From contig NZ_JAKMCP010000008.1 in assembly GCF_022662105.1 (NCBI RefSeq), forward strand, positions 48,588 to 112,587: 64,000 nucleotides of DNA, read 5' to 3'. The stretch comes from Aestuariivivens sediminis. GTDB taxonomy: Bacteria; Bacteroidota; Bacteroidia; Flavobacteriales; Flavobacteriaceae. Below the pieces are notes generated by a model. It had not been told where the DNA came from and searched no databases. It was given only the letters and a program-made list of their open reading frames with translations. Of the stretch, positions 1 through 7,573 are shown in pieces. The translations under genes were made by a program, and so were the position numbers. Each line of letters opens with the position of its first letter. Position 1 is the first letter of the stretch.

Positions 1-915
1 CTAATAGACTATACTGCCAATGTCTTATTATTAGGATCATGTTTTGTCGAACATATAGGAGAAAAACTGTCGTATTATAAGTTTCAAAACCTTCAGAACC
101 CTTTTGGAATTCTATTTCATCCTAAAGCTATTGAAACTTTATTAGCTAAGGCCTTTAGTAAGAACCTATATTTGGAAACCGATATCTTTTTACACGACCA
201 TCAATGGCATTGTTTTGATTCGCATTCCAAATTGAGTGCCACCTCAAAGGAGAAATTACTCATGGATTTGAATGCGCAAATCCATATTACCCATCAAATG
301 CTTAGAACGGCAAGCCATTTGGTCATCACCTTGGGAACAGCTTGGGTATATCGGTTTATTGAAACCGATAGGATTGTAGCTAATTGTCACAAATTACCCC
401 AAAAGCAGTTTAAAAAAGAACTTTTGTTGATAGAAACCATAACAAAGACATTACATTTTGTGACTGATTTAGTAAAATCGATAAACCCAGGGGTAACCAT
501 CATATTCACCGTATCCCCAGTACGACATTTAAAGGATGGCTTTATTGAAAACACACAAAGTAAAGCCCATTTAATTGCTGCCATCCGGCAATTGCTTTCA
601 CCTCGGGTACAGTCGGAAGGGTTATATTATTTTCCATCTTATGAAATTATGATGGATGAACTCCGTGACTATCGCTTTTACAAAGAAGATATGATTCACC
701 CCAATAGTACGGCTGTAAATATTATTTGGGAAAAATTTCAACAGGTCTGGATATCGGAAAAAGCCTATAATACGATGGATGACGTTGATCGGGTTCAAAA
801 AGGGCTTAAGCATAAACCGTTTTCCCAGGATTCTAAAGCGCACATAAAATTTCTTCAAGATTTAAAGAACAAAAAGGATATTCTACAACAGCAATTCCCG
901 CATATTACTTTTTAA
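1..915 (+). CDS. GSCFA domain protein, 5' end outside the window
   Basis: The reading frame is open from base 1 and stops with TAA at 913-915, so the true start lies left of the window and 304 codons are visible. The visible N-terminal part reads LLLGSCFVEHIGEKL, the family's signature GSCF(A) box, followed by NPFGILFHP, which is typical of GSCFA proteins. A second conserved block, VITLGTAWVY, is at about 107-116 and TVSPVRHLKDG at about 167-177. GSCFA proteins are SGNH-hydrolase-like and common in Bacteroidota; the Ser of GSCF would be the nucleophile by analogy, and the substrate is unknown. An internal ATG at 172 is too late to be the start because the signature box lies before it. The downstream 750 bases hold no clear gene. 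Confidence 0.85.
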   Translation, partial: LIDYTANVLLLGSCFVEHIGEKLSYYKFQNLQNPFGILFHPKAIETLLAKAFSKNLYLETDIFLHDHQWHCFDSHSKLSATSKEKLLMDLNAQIHITHQMLRTASHLVITLGTAWVYRFIETDRIVANCHKLPQKQFKKELLLIETITKTLHFVTDLVKSINPGVTIIFTVSPVRHLKDGFIENTQSKAHLIAAIRQLLSPRVQSEGLYYFPSYEIMMDELRDYRFYKEDMIHPNSTAVNIIWEKFQQVWISEKAYNTMDDVDRVQKGLKHKPFSQDSKAHIKFLQDLKNKKDILQQQFPHITF

Positions 916-1040
916 TTAACCTCAAATTCTTTTGGATAATGGTAAAGTGGAATTCCTCTCTAATTAAAACATATACGTATTTCGTCGGATTGATTTCAGT
1001 GTTATAAAGGAACAGTTCGGGTTTGCTATTATTTACTTAA

Positions 1041-1208
1041 GTAGATGATGGTATATCCTTGATTAAGGGAAATAAAAATACGGGTCAGATCTTAAATGAA
1101 ATGGTTATCCATGACAAGGATGCAATGTGCGAAGTAGATGATATTGAGGGTCTTATGTATTTTAAAGATAATGCAAATAACATATGTGCCTTCAATTTAA
1201 ACAAATAA
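1041..1208 (+). other. short open stretch, possible gene remnant
   Basis: An open frame of 55 codons follows an in-frame TAA at 1038 and ends at TAA 1206-1208. The translation looks protein-like (acidic, with residues such as IHDKDAMCEVDDIEG), but only internal TTG (1059) or ATG starts are available and I recognise no family. It is followed 28 bases later by a hairpin. It may be the 3' remnant of a lost gene or chance. The rest of 916-1235 shows nothing I can identify. Confidence 0.2.
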
Positions 1209-1235
1209 TATTGTTGTTTAGATTTGTTTGATTGG

Positions 1236-1258
1236 GCGTAATAACTTAGTTATTGCGC
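1236..1258 (+). terminator. hairpin, possible terminator
   Basis: Ten-base stem (one G-T pair) with a 3-base loop: GCGTAATAAC at 1236-1245 pairs with GTTATTGCGC at 1249-1258. It is followed by TTAATCTTTT, a weak U-rich tail. It sits just behind the short open stretch ending at 1208. Confidence 0.4.
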
Positions 1259-1316
1259 TTAATCTTTTATAAATGCCATTTTATCGAAAAAAAGCGTTTC
1301 GAATAAGTTTTAATTG

Positions 1317-1397
1317 TAAATTTAATATGCTATTAATCAGTTCATATAAGAAACACCGATTACTAAATTCTATTTAGTGGTTGGTGTTTTTTTTTGT
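1317..1397 (+). ncRNA. candidate short transcript A (promoter plus terminator hairpin, no gene)
   Basis: A -7-like box TAAATTTA (1317-1324) is followed at once by TATGCTATTAATCA (1326-1339) and then by a very strong terminator: a 17-pair stem including G-T pairs with a 3-base loop (1352-1388), then at least eight T. The predicted RNA is about 60-65 nt. The same order of elements, with the same 14-base sequence, recurs at 1586-1665. An ATG at 1328 opens a 16-codon frame ending inside the hairpin. The second copy stops after five codons, so I do not treat it as a conserved peptide. No plus-strand gene follows closely, so a simple attenuator is not obvious. I see no convincing -33 box. Confidence 0.4.
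1352..1388 (+). terminator. strong intrinsic terminator of unit A
   Basis: The arms AACACCGATTACTAAAT (1352-1368) and 1372-1388 pair over 17 positions with a 3-base loop, and G-T pairs are included. The 3' side runs into a T-tract of eight or more bases from 1387. Confidence 0.75.
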
Positions 1398-1585
1398 CTA
1401 ATTAAAAAAAATATAAATTAAACTTTGGCATGACATAATGGGTTTTAATTGGGTAATATATTTTCTTAATGACATTAATTCCGGCCGAATAGTGTCTGGT
1501 TTTTGGCAGTCCAAAAGGCCGGAAGGCATAATTTAATATAATAATTACTTAACATTGGATTATTATAACATATTTAAAAAACTCC

Positions 1586-1665
1586 TATATTTGTTATGCT
1601 ATTAATCAAATGAGAAATTACATTAGTTAGACTTCTTAGGTCGAAGGAAACTAATGTTTTTTTGT
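1586..1665 (+). ncRNA. candidate short transcript B, sister of unit A
   Basis: A consensus -7 box TATATTTG (1586-1593) precedes TATGCTATTAATCA (1595-1608), identical to the sequence in unit A. The hairpin arms ACATTAGTT (1620-1628) and AACTAATGT (1649-1657) enclose an inner CTTC/GAAG stem, and a T-tract follows. The predicted RNA is about 60 nt. The terminator stem sequence differs completely from unit A while the 5' 14 bases are conserved, which suggests that the 5' segment is the functional part. The next gene (1672-1977) is on the opposite strand and ends 6 bases beyond, so the hairpin could also serve that gene. Confidence 0.4.
1620..1657 (+). terminator. intrinsic terminator of unit B
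   Basis: Nine perfect pairs (1620-1628 with 1649-1657) with a 20-base loop that has its own 4-pair CTTC/GAAG stem. It is followed by a run of seven T from 1657. Confidence 0.6.
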
Positions 1666-1671
1666 TTTAGG

Positions 1672-1977
1672 CTATAACATATGTTTCAATGCCATCCAAC
1701 CACCCCCATTAAAAGATTCAATTCCGTGGTGTTTTAAAATAGAGGCTGCTCTGGCAGAACGCATGCCTGAAGCACAGCAGGTAATAATGGGTTTATTGAG
1801 TTTTTTTATATCATCAACTTTGGTACTTAATATTTGAAGCGGTATATTTTTAGAACCTTCAATAGCACCTTCTCCATATTCTGCTCTGGTACGCACATCA
1901 ATAATGATGGCTCCTCTATGTTTTAAATCTTTTATCCTTTGTTCCTTGTTGCCAAAAAGGGCATTAAAAAATCCCAT
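1672..1977 (-). CDS. single-domain rhodanese-like protein
   Basis: A 101-residue cytoplasmic protein made of one rhodanese domain. Visible marks are IIIDVRTRAEY (residues 24-34), the GAIEGSKNIP box (37-46) and the active-site loop CASGMRS. C68 would carry the persulfide and R73 closes the six-residue loop; a second Cys (C67) sits just before it. Such small rhodaneses move sulfane sulfur between thiol acceptors; the acceptor here is unknown. The start ATG is at 1977. The upstream minus-strand sequence has GATCTTTG, close to the -7 consensus. It is divergent from the enoyl-CoA hydratase gene at 2083, and no operon partner is visible. Confidence 0.88.
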   Translation of the reverse strand: MGFFNALFGNKEQRIKDLKHRGAIIIDVRTRAEYGEGAIEGSKNIPLQILSTKVDDIKKLNKPIITCCASGMRSARAASILKHHGIESFNGGGWMALKHML

Positions 1978-2042
1978 AATTTATTTTATTTGATGCAAAG
2001 ATCATTCAATTTTTAATAAGGCTGTGTAACAAGAGTTACTAA

Positions 2043-2050
2043 TAATTTTG
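2043..2050 (+). promoter_or_regulatory. -7 promoter box of the enoyl-CoA hydratase gene
   Basis: TAATTTTG matches TAnnTTTG exactly. Its last base overlaps the in-frame GTG at 2050, so that GTG cannot be the start. Transcription should begin near 2056 and the ATG is at 2083. No good -33 box is seen. Confidence 0.55.
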
Positions 2051-2082
2051 TGTATCTTCAACCCGGTAAATTAACAATTAGC

Positions 2083-2832
2083 ATGCAGCCTTACGTAACA
2101 CTTCAGATTAAAAATAAAGTTGGGTACATCGAGTTTTTTCATCCCGATCACAATGCTATGCCCTCGGCAAACCTTAAAAAGCTAGTACAGTTTATCCGTG
2201 AAGCGGGGTCCAATAAAATGGTTAAGGTTGTTGTTTTGAAGAGCGGTGGTGATAGAACCTTTTGTGCCGGAGCGAGTTTTAAAGAGCTTATTGCCATAGA
2301 CAATGAAGTTAAGGGAACCCAATTTTTTTCCGGATTTGCTCAGGTCATAAATGCCATGCGGGAATGTCCTAAGTTAATTATAGCAAGGGTGCAAGGAAAA
2401 GCTGTGGGTGGAGGTGTTGGCTTGGCTGCGGCAGCAGATTACTGTTTGGCTACCCAGTACGCAGCTATTAAATTAAGTGAATTAAGTATTGGGATTGGGC
2501 CTTTTGTAATAGAACCTGTTGTTTCAAGAAGAATAGGGAAGACCGCGATGTCCCGATTGACCCTTGATGCTGAAACCTTTTACACTCCAGAATGGGCAAA
2601 AGAAAAGGGCTTGTATGCTGAAGTCTTTGACTCTGCTGAAGTACTTGATGAAGCAATTCATGAAATGGCTGAAAAATTATGCGGTTACAATTCGGAGGCT
2701 TTAGAGCAAATGAAGCAAGTGTTTTGGGAAGGTACCGACCATTGGAACGAATTGCTTCTGGAGCGATCCAAAATAAGTGGAAAGCTCGTACTGAGCGCAT
2801 TCACCAAAGAAAAATTAAAACGGTTTAAATAA
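2083..2832 (+). CDS. enoyl-CoA hydratase/isomerase family protein
   Basis: A 249-residue crotonase-fold protein. The oxyanion-hole region reads AGASFKEL, and the second signature is GKAVGGGVGLAAAADY followed by LSELSIGIGPF. In classical enoyl-CoA hydratases one catalytic Glu lies in the GGGxE position; here that position is Gly (GGGVG). The second Glu is present in LSELSIG. That pattern fits an isomerase or another crotonase activity better than classical hydration, so the reaction is left open. I chose ATG 2083 over the in-frame GTG at 2050 because a -7 box overlaps the GTG. It converges on the aromatic amino acid hydroxylase gene (64-base gap), which makes a role in amino acid or branched acyl-CoA breakdown possible but unproven. 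Confidence 0.85.
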   Translation: MQPYVTLQIKNKVGYIEFFHPDHNAMPSANLKKLVQFIREAGSNKMVKVVVLKSGGDRTFCAGASFKELIAIDNEVKGTQFFSGFAQVINAMRECPKLIIARVQGKAVGGGVGLAAAADYCLATQYAAIKLSELSIGIGPFVIEPVVSRRIGKTAMSRLTLDAETFYTPEWAKEKGLYAEVFDSAEVLDEAIHEMAEKLCGYNSEALEQMKQVFWEGTDHWNELLLERSKISGKLVLSAFTKEKLKRFK

Positions 2833-2896
2833 GATGAGATTATACTATTATTGCGAATTTTATAGTGGTGTTTTATTGCCAATATCCTGATATTTT

Positions 2897-4657
2897 TTAC
2901 TTAATTATCGCTCCCTTTTCAATTATTCCGATTCCATCATCTATCAGCTTACCAACTTCAGGTCTATGCTGTTTTAGGTGTTCCAGGTGTTCCAGTATCG
3001 CTTCGGATAACTTCGTTTCATTACTTATACAAGCCAGCTCATATAATTCCACGGGCAGGAGCCAATCATTGGGGTGTTTTTCAATGAGCTGTTCCAAAAC
3101 CTTGGTTCTGGAAATACTCCTGTTTTTTCCTTCTCTGTAATCTCGAACTTGTTGATAGAGCTCCTCCAAATCTAAACGGCGATTAGATTTTTTCACATGG
3201 ATCGTTTTGGTGGAAGGGACATGGGTTATTAAATTAAAGCTATTTAGATCTGCCGGACCAGAAAAGGCCGAGACTACTTCTTTGCCGATGGCCATGTCGT
3301 AAATACCCCATTCAGGCTTAAATAGAACAGTTTTGCCATGTGTTACGGTGCAGTCTGTAAAACTAATGAGAATAATTTTACCTCTAAGGTTGCGCTTGCC
3401 CGTAATAATTTTACCGGAAACGGTTATACCGCCTTCAAATTCAAGGGTGGTGATTCTCTCTTCGTAAATATGATAGGCCGCTAAGTCTCGTGGACTCATA
3501 TCTTCAATGGCTAAATTGATGCCTTTCAATTTTCCGATAGGCGAGCCAAATCCCGATTTATGGGCATTGATATCATGACCGACAAGTTCCTTTTCTCTAT
3601 AGGCCAAGGCTGTTTCACCTGAGGTTTGAACGTATATGGGGTTACCATTATTTTCAATAACATGTGTAAAAACCCCTGAAATTTGTAATCCAGTACTCAT
3701 TTCAATGGATCCCAATGCTTTTGAATCGATAAGTTTTTTTATACCCGAAAGACCACCACATCGCAGAGCCATGGTATTCGCAAATTCCTCTAAAACCAGA
3801 CTTAAATGAGCGAAATCCGGTGTGACATATAATTGAGGCTGAGGTTTGGTTATATCGAAATCTTTATAAGCTGCATCAATGGTATAGGGAAGTTTTTTAA
3901 CAGCATCTGTCATACACCACGCACTTTCACCAATCGAGGATAATAAACCGGCACCGTAAATTTTCGGGTTTTCAATAGTGCCTATCAAGCCATATTCAAC
4001 GGTCCACCAATGCAAATTTCTAATAAGGGCCATCTCACTGGGTTTGCCCATATTTTGCTGAAGTTCTTCAACCTTAAGCTCTGCGGAAGCAATTTCCTCT
4101 TCAGAAGAGTTTGGGGCTTCTTTGATGATCGATAAGTGCCTTACGGCCTCATACAATTCGTAATCTTTAGCCGATGAAATGGCCTTACTACCAATTTCTC
4201 CAAAACGCCTTAAGTATTCTGCATATTCAGGATTGGCAATAATGGGAGCGTGTCCTGCGCCTTCATGAATAATATCTGGAGCCGGCGTGTATTCAATATG
4301 CTCCAATTGCCGAATGTCACTTGCAATGACCAGTACGTTATAAGCTTGAAATTCCATAAAGGCATTTGGAGGAATGAAACCATCTACCGCAACTGCAGCC
4401 CAACCAATTTCCTTCAGAATACGGTTCATACCATACATGTTGGGAATATGGTTTATGGATATGCCTGTTTGTTTCAAGCCCTGTAAGTATGATTCATGGG
4501 CAACCGTTTTTAAAAAGTCAACATTTTTCCGCATCACATAGCGCCAAACAGCTTGATCTATAGCCGAATAGTCGTTGTAATTCTGGGGTTTTATAAACTG
4601 TTTGAGATGTTTAGGTAACTTATTTAAAATCGTATTGGATTCAAAAGTATTGGACAT
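2897..4657 (-). CDS. aromatic amino acid (phenylalanine-type) hydroxylase with long C-terminal extension
   Basis: A biopterin-dependent, non-haem iron aromatic amino acid hydroxylase that would convert phenylalanine to tyrosine. The iron-binding triad is visible: H131 and H136 in PDIIHEGAGHAP and E221 in WWTVEYGL. At 586 residues it is about twice the length of the usual bacterial phenylalanine hydroxylase (about 260-300). The catalytic part occupies roughly the first 330 residues. The remaining 250 carry no motif I know, but include a segment near residue 395 (FEGGITVSGKI) that could be a beta-rich domain. This long form is known from Bacteroidota. The ATG at 4657 is the only reasonable start. 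It is monocistronic, with a 234-base gap and a terminator of the next gene upstream. Confidence 0.88.
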   Translation of the reverse strand: MSNTFESNTILNKLPKHLKQFIKPQNYNDYSAIDQAVWRYVMRKNVDFLKTVAHESYLQGLKQTGISINHIPNMYGMNRILKEIGWAAVAVDGFIPPNAFMEFQAYNVLVIASDIRQLEHIEYTPAPDIIHEGAGHAPIIANPEYAEYLRRFGEIGSKAISSAKDYELYEAVRHLSIIKEAPNSSEEEIASAELKVEELQQNMGKPSEMALIRNLHWWTVEYGLIGTIENPKIYGAGLLSSIGESAWCMTDAVKKLPYTIDAAYKDFDITKPQPQLYVTPDFAHLSLVLEEFANTMALRCGGLSGIKKLIDSKALGSIEMSTGLQISGVFTHVIENNGNPIYVQTSGETALAYREKELVGHDINAHKSGFGSPIGKLKGINLAIEDMSPRDLAAYHIYEERITTLEFEGGITVSGKIITGKRNLRGKIILISFTDCTVTHGKTVLFKPEWGIYDMAIGKEVVSAFSGPADLNSFNLITHVPSTKTIHVKKSNRRLDLEELYQQVRDYREGKNRSISRTKVLEQLIEKHPNDWLLPVELYELACISNETKLSEAILEHLEHLKQHRPEVGKLIDDGIGIIEKGAIIK

Positions 4658-4822
4658 GGGAAATTAGTAATAATGACTTTAACATAGACTCATATAAAAA
4701 TACGAATAATACAGTGAAAACACTATTTTTTAAGCAATCATTTAAAAGTAAATGTCAATATTACTTTGTTTTTGTTGAATGATTAAAATGATTCCAATTG
4801 CCGATTGTAGCATATACATCAT

Positions 4823-4866
4823 AAAAAAACGACTTAGTGTTATCTGCATACCGTTACACTAAGTCG
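4823..4866 (-). terminator. intrinsic terminator of the DUF4136 gene
   Basis: Read on the minus strand, an 11-base perfect stem (4856-4866 with 4830-4840) is followed by a seven-base T-tract (complement of 4823-4829). It lies 25 bases behind the stop codon at 4892. Confidence 0.75.
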
Positions 4867-4891
4867 CTTTAATAAATTTATTATAGGATTC

Positions 4892-5461
4892 TTATTGGAT
4901 TCCAGGGGGATATTTTGATAAAATATTGTTCACGAATTCTTTAATGCGTTCTTCTTTTTTCTCCACATTTTTACTCAAATAACCGGTACCCATTCCTTGC
5001 CAAACCAATTCTTTTTTCTTGGCATCAATAAGGTCTATGTACAAAGTGCCTTGTGTGCTGGTAGATACGGAAGGATTGTTCCAACCCCATCCCCATCCGG
5101 GTCCATAGCCACCCCAACCCCAGGGTCCCCAACCGCCCCAGCCCCAGGCGCCATAACCCCATGCATTGTTGTATACATCAACACGTTGTTGGGATTTTGT
5201 AAAAAGGCTGATTAAAAGGTCTGGATTTTCAGATTTAGTAAAGCCTTTGGACAATAATTCGGCTTCTATAGCTCTTAAAATTCTACGCTTGTCCAAATCA
5301 CTAATTTCAGCTTTGTCAATACCTGTTTTAAAGAAGGCAAATGTTTTGTAGTCATTGAAATTTGCATTCTTGTCGTAATCTGCTGCAACCCGAACCGAGC
5401 TACAAGATGACAGCATTATTACTAATGCTAATAGCGGTAATGTTTTTAATAATTTATTCAT
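4892..5461 (-). CDS. DUF4136 family lipoprotein with Gly/Trp-rich segment
   Basis: A 189-residue predicted lipoprotein. The signal peptide ends in a lipobox (MLSSC), with lipidated C20. The domain has the usual DUF4136 layout: VAADYDKNANFNDYKTFAF near residues 25-44, an RRILRAIEAELLSKGF helix near 59-74, and the final strand-helix segment GTLYIDLIDAKKKELVW. Residues 101-128 are almost only Gly, Trp, Tyr and Pro, an insertion seen in many members of this family. The function is unknown, and the protein should face the periplasm or lie in the outer membrane. It has its own terminator and no operon partner. Confidence 0.9.
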   Translation of the reverse strand: MNKLLKTLPLLALVIMLSSCSSVRVAADYDKNANFNDYKTFAFFKTGIDKAEISDLDKRRILRAIEAELLSKGFTKSENPDLLISLFTKSQQRVDVYNNAWGYGAWGWGGWGPWGWGGYGPGWGWGWNNPSVSTSTQGTLYIDLIDAKKKELVWQGMGTGYLSKNVEKKEERIKEFVNNILSKYPPGIQ

Positions 5462-5580
5462 AATGCAATTTTTTAGGGTTATTTCAAGGTTGCATTTAAA
5501 ACCACTTTTTAACTTAAAGCATCAATAATCATACCAACTGTTTAAGTCAAAACCAAGAGATAAACGGTAAATTAGTAACC

Positions 5581-5757
5581 TCAAATCGATTTTTTTCTGC
5601 CTTCAAATCCTTTGGTCGGGTCAAAGCCGTATGGACAATGCCTACAATTACTTTCACAACAATAGCCACGTTTCAAATGGTATTGTTCTGTAAAACACCG
5701 ATAACCTTCGGGTGTCCAATAAAAATCGCCTTCTTCAATAGGGACTATCTTTTTCAT
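5581..5757 (-). CDS. DUF5522 family small Cys-rich protein
   Basis: A 58-residue protein with the family pattern of an aromatic N-terminal part (DFYWTPEGYRCFTEQYHLKR) and a cysteine cluster CCESNCRHCPYGF near the C-terminus, which suggests a small metal or Fe-S site (inference). An upstream in-frame ATG at 5766 would add three residues. However, the -7 box TATCTTTG covers 5771-5764 and overlaps that ATG, so the ATG at 5757 is the start. The distance from box to ATG is six bases, so the mRNA probably begins at or next to the ATG (leaderless). The function is not known. Confidence 0.85.
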   Translation of the reverse strand: MKKIVPIEEGDFYWTPEGYRCFTEQYHLKRGYCCESNCRHCPYGFDPTKGFEGRKKSI

Positions 5758-5763
5758 CTCATA

Positions 5764-5771
5764 CAAAGATA
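5764..5771 (-). promoter_or_regulatory. -7 promoter box of the DUF5522 gene
   Basis: The minus-strand sequence is TATCTTTG, an exact TAnnTTTG match. The ATG starts after a six-base gap at 5757, a probable leaderless arrangement. Confidence 0.5.
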
Positions 5772-5854
5772 ATGCAAATTCAAATGAAGTAATCTATAAA
5801 GTAATGTGTTTAATAAAGACATAAAAAAGTTTTTAAAGTATCTTAGCAATTATA

Positions 5855-6763
5855 ATGATTCCGTTAAAACAGAGCATAAATCAACAGATAAAAATTCCGA
5901 ACAGGGGTATAGAATTATATGTTAAACGGGAAGATAAACTGCATGATTTCGTTTCTGGCAATAAATTCAGAAAATTAAAATATAATCTTAAAGAAGCTGA
6001 GGATTTACGGTGCAAGACCCTATTGACCTTTGGAGGAGCGTATTCCAATCACATTGCAGCTTTGGCGTCGGCAGGTCAGGTTTTGGGTTTTAAAACCGTT
6101 GGAGTTATAAGAGGACATGAGTTGAGTACCCGGATCGAACATAATCCAACATTACACTTTGCAAAAGCATGTGGGATGCAGTTTAAGTTCGTGTCAAGGG
6201 AAGACTATAGGAATAAAATGTCAGATTCTTTTTTGAATGCCCTCATGCATGACTTTGGTAAATTTTACTTAATTCCTGAAGGTGGTACTAATGCCTTGGC
6301 TGTAAAAGGATGTGAGGAAATATTAAGTGAAACGGATAAGGATTTTAGTTACATATGTGTTTCGGTTGGTACAGGTGGAACAATCTCTGGTCTTATTAAT
6401 TGTTCAAAACCCGGTCAACAAGTTTTGGGTTTTCCTGCATTAAAAGGTTCTTTTTTGCATAAAGATATTAGTAAATTTGCAAGGAAATCCAATTGGACTC
6501 TGGTAAATGACTACCATTTTGGCGGTTATGCAAAAATAAATGAAGCCTTGGTGTCGTTTATTAATACGTTTTCGAGCGCGTATAGTGTGCCTTTAGATCC
6601 AATTTATACGGGTAAAATGATGTTTGGTGTTATGGACCTTATAGATAAAGGGGCTTTCCCGAACGGATCGAGAGTTTTGGCCATTCATACAGGAGGATTG
6701 CAGGGTATATTGGGGATGAATACCCATTTAAAGAAAAAGAATTTGCCATTAATTGACATATAA
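5855..6763 (+). CDS. PLP-dependent ACC deaminase / D-cysteine desulfhydrase family protein
   Basis: A 302-residue fold-type II PLP enzyme. VKREDKLHDFVSGNKFRKL (23-41) contains the Schiff-base lysine K37. GGAYSNHIAAL (60-70) holds the Ser64-Asn65-His66 site that stacks on and activates substrate in this family. A glycine-rich phosphate loop, SVGTGGTISGL, lies near 169-179. Family members deaminate 1-aminocyclopropane-1-carboxylate or desulfhydrate D-cysteine; flavobacterial paralogs are usually only assignable to the family. The start ATG at 5855 is the first in frame. The stop touches the ATG of the glucosaminidase gene, so the two are co-transcribed, with hemL 9 bases further on. Confidence 0.87.
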   Translation: MIPLKQSINQQIKIPNRGIELYVKREDKLHDFVSGNKFRKLKYNLKEAEDLRCKTLLTFGGAYSNHIAALASAGQVLGFKTVGVIRGHELSTRIEHNPTLHFAKACGMQFKFVSREDYRNKMSDSFLNALMHDFGKFYLIPEGGTNALAVKGCEEILSETDKDFSYICVSVGTGGTISGLINCSKPGQQVLGFPALKGSFLHKDISKFARKSNWTLVNDYHFGGYAKINEALVSFINTFSSAYSVPLDPIYTGKMMFGVMDLIDKGAFPNGSRVLAIHTGGLQGILGMNTHLKKKNLPLIDI

Positions 6764-7564
6764 ATGAAACCTATCATTGCCTTATTTTTTATAAGTATTT
6801 TAATATATAGTTGTGGTTCTAAAAAAAGAGTCATTACTCAAAGGCCGTCTACAGAACGAAAAACGGAAACTGCCCGAGACCAAGTTGAGGACAACACAAC
6901 AGTAGTGGGGGAACGCCCCGGAGTCACTAAAACATATGCCAGTGCAACCGAGGCTTATATTGATACCTATAAAGAAATAGCAAAAAGGGAAATGGAACTG
7001 TACCATATTCCGGCCAGTATTACATTGGCTCAGGGCATATTAGAATCCGGTTCAGGTCGGGGAAGGCTTTCTATTGAGGCAAATAATCATTTTGGAATTA
7101 AGTGCCACGACTGGACTGGTAAAAAGATTTATCATGATGATGACCGTTCTCAGGAATGTTTCAGAAAATACAATGATGCCAAATATTCCTTTAGGGACCA
7201 CTCCTTGTTTTTGGCCGAACGCAAGCGCTATGCTTTTTTATTCGATTTAGACAAGTTCGATTATAAAGCATGGGCCAAAGGGTTAAGAACTGCTGGATAT
7301 GCCACGGATAGAAGGTATCCCCAAAAATTGATCGATTTGATTGAACGCTACCGGCTTTATCAGTATGATAGAGAAAATTTCGTTTTAGAATCAGAACCTT
7401 CAGTTCAAGTTGCGGAAAGTCAAATTAGGCACACAGTAATCAAGGGGGATACCTTATATTCCATTTCAAAGAAATATGATACCACGGTGGAAACGCTAAG
7501 AAAAATAAATGGATTGAAGGATAATATATTAAGTATTGGTCAAATTCTACTCATACAATTGTAA
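6764..7564 (+). CDS. glucosaminidase (GH73-type) lipoprotein with C-terminal LysM
   Basis: A 266-residue cell-wall hydrolase. The signal peptide ends in the lipobox LIYSC, with lipidated C17. A Ser/Thr/Arg-rich linker runs to about residue 60. The glucosaminidase domain (about 65-205) includes ITLAQGILESGSGRGRL, where the Glu of ILESG is the expected catalytic acid, and NHFGIKCHDW. A LysM peptidoglycan-binding motif occupies about residues 222-266 (TVIKGDTLYSISKKY, then LRKINGL and GQILLI). It should cleave GlcNAc linkages in peptidoglycan from a membrane anchor. The ATG follows the previous stop without a gap. Confidence 0.92.
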   Translation: MKPIIALFFISILIYSCGSKKRVITQRPSTERKTETARDQVEDNTTVVGERPGVTKTYASATEAYIDTYKEIAKREMELYHIPASITLAQGILESGSGRGRLSIEANNHFGIKCHDWTGKKIYHDDDRSQECFRKYNDAKYSFRDHSLFLAERKRYAFLFDLDKFDYKAWAKGLRTAGYATDRRYPQKLIDLIERYRLYQYDRENFVLESEPSVQVAESQIRHTVIKGDTLYSISKKYDTTVETLRKINGLKDNILSIGQILLIQL

Positions 7565-7573
7565 AGTGATATT

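Noticed and set aside
1328..1378. A 16-codon frame inside unit A, possible leader peptide for attenuation
   Set aside because: The matching ATG in unit B stops after five codons and no plus-strand biosynthetic gene follows, so a conserved leader peptide is unlikely.
4997..5215. Pro-rich frame opposite the Gly/Trp-rich part of the DUF4136 gene
   Set aside because: It is the complement of GGx/TGG codons and therefore an artefact of the repeat composition.
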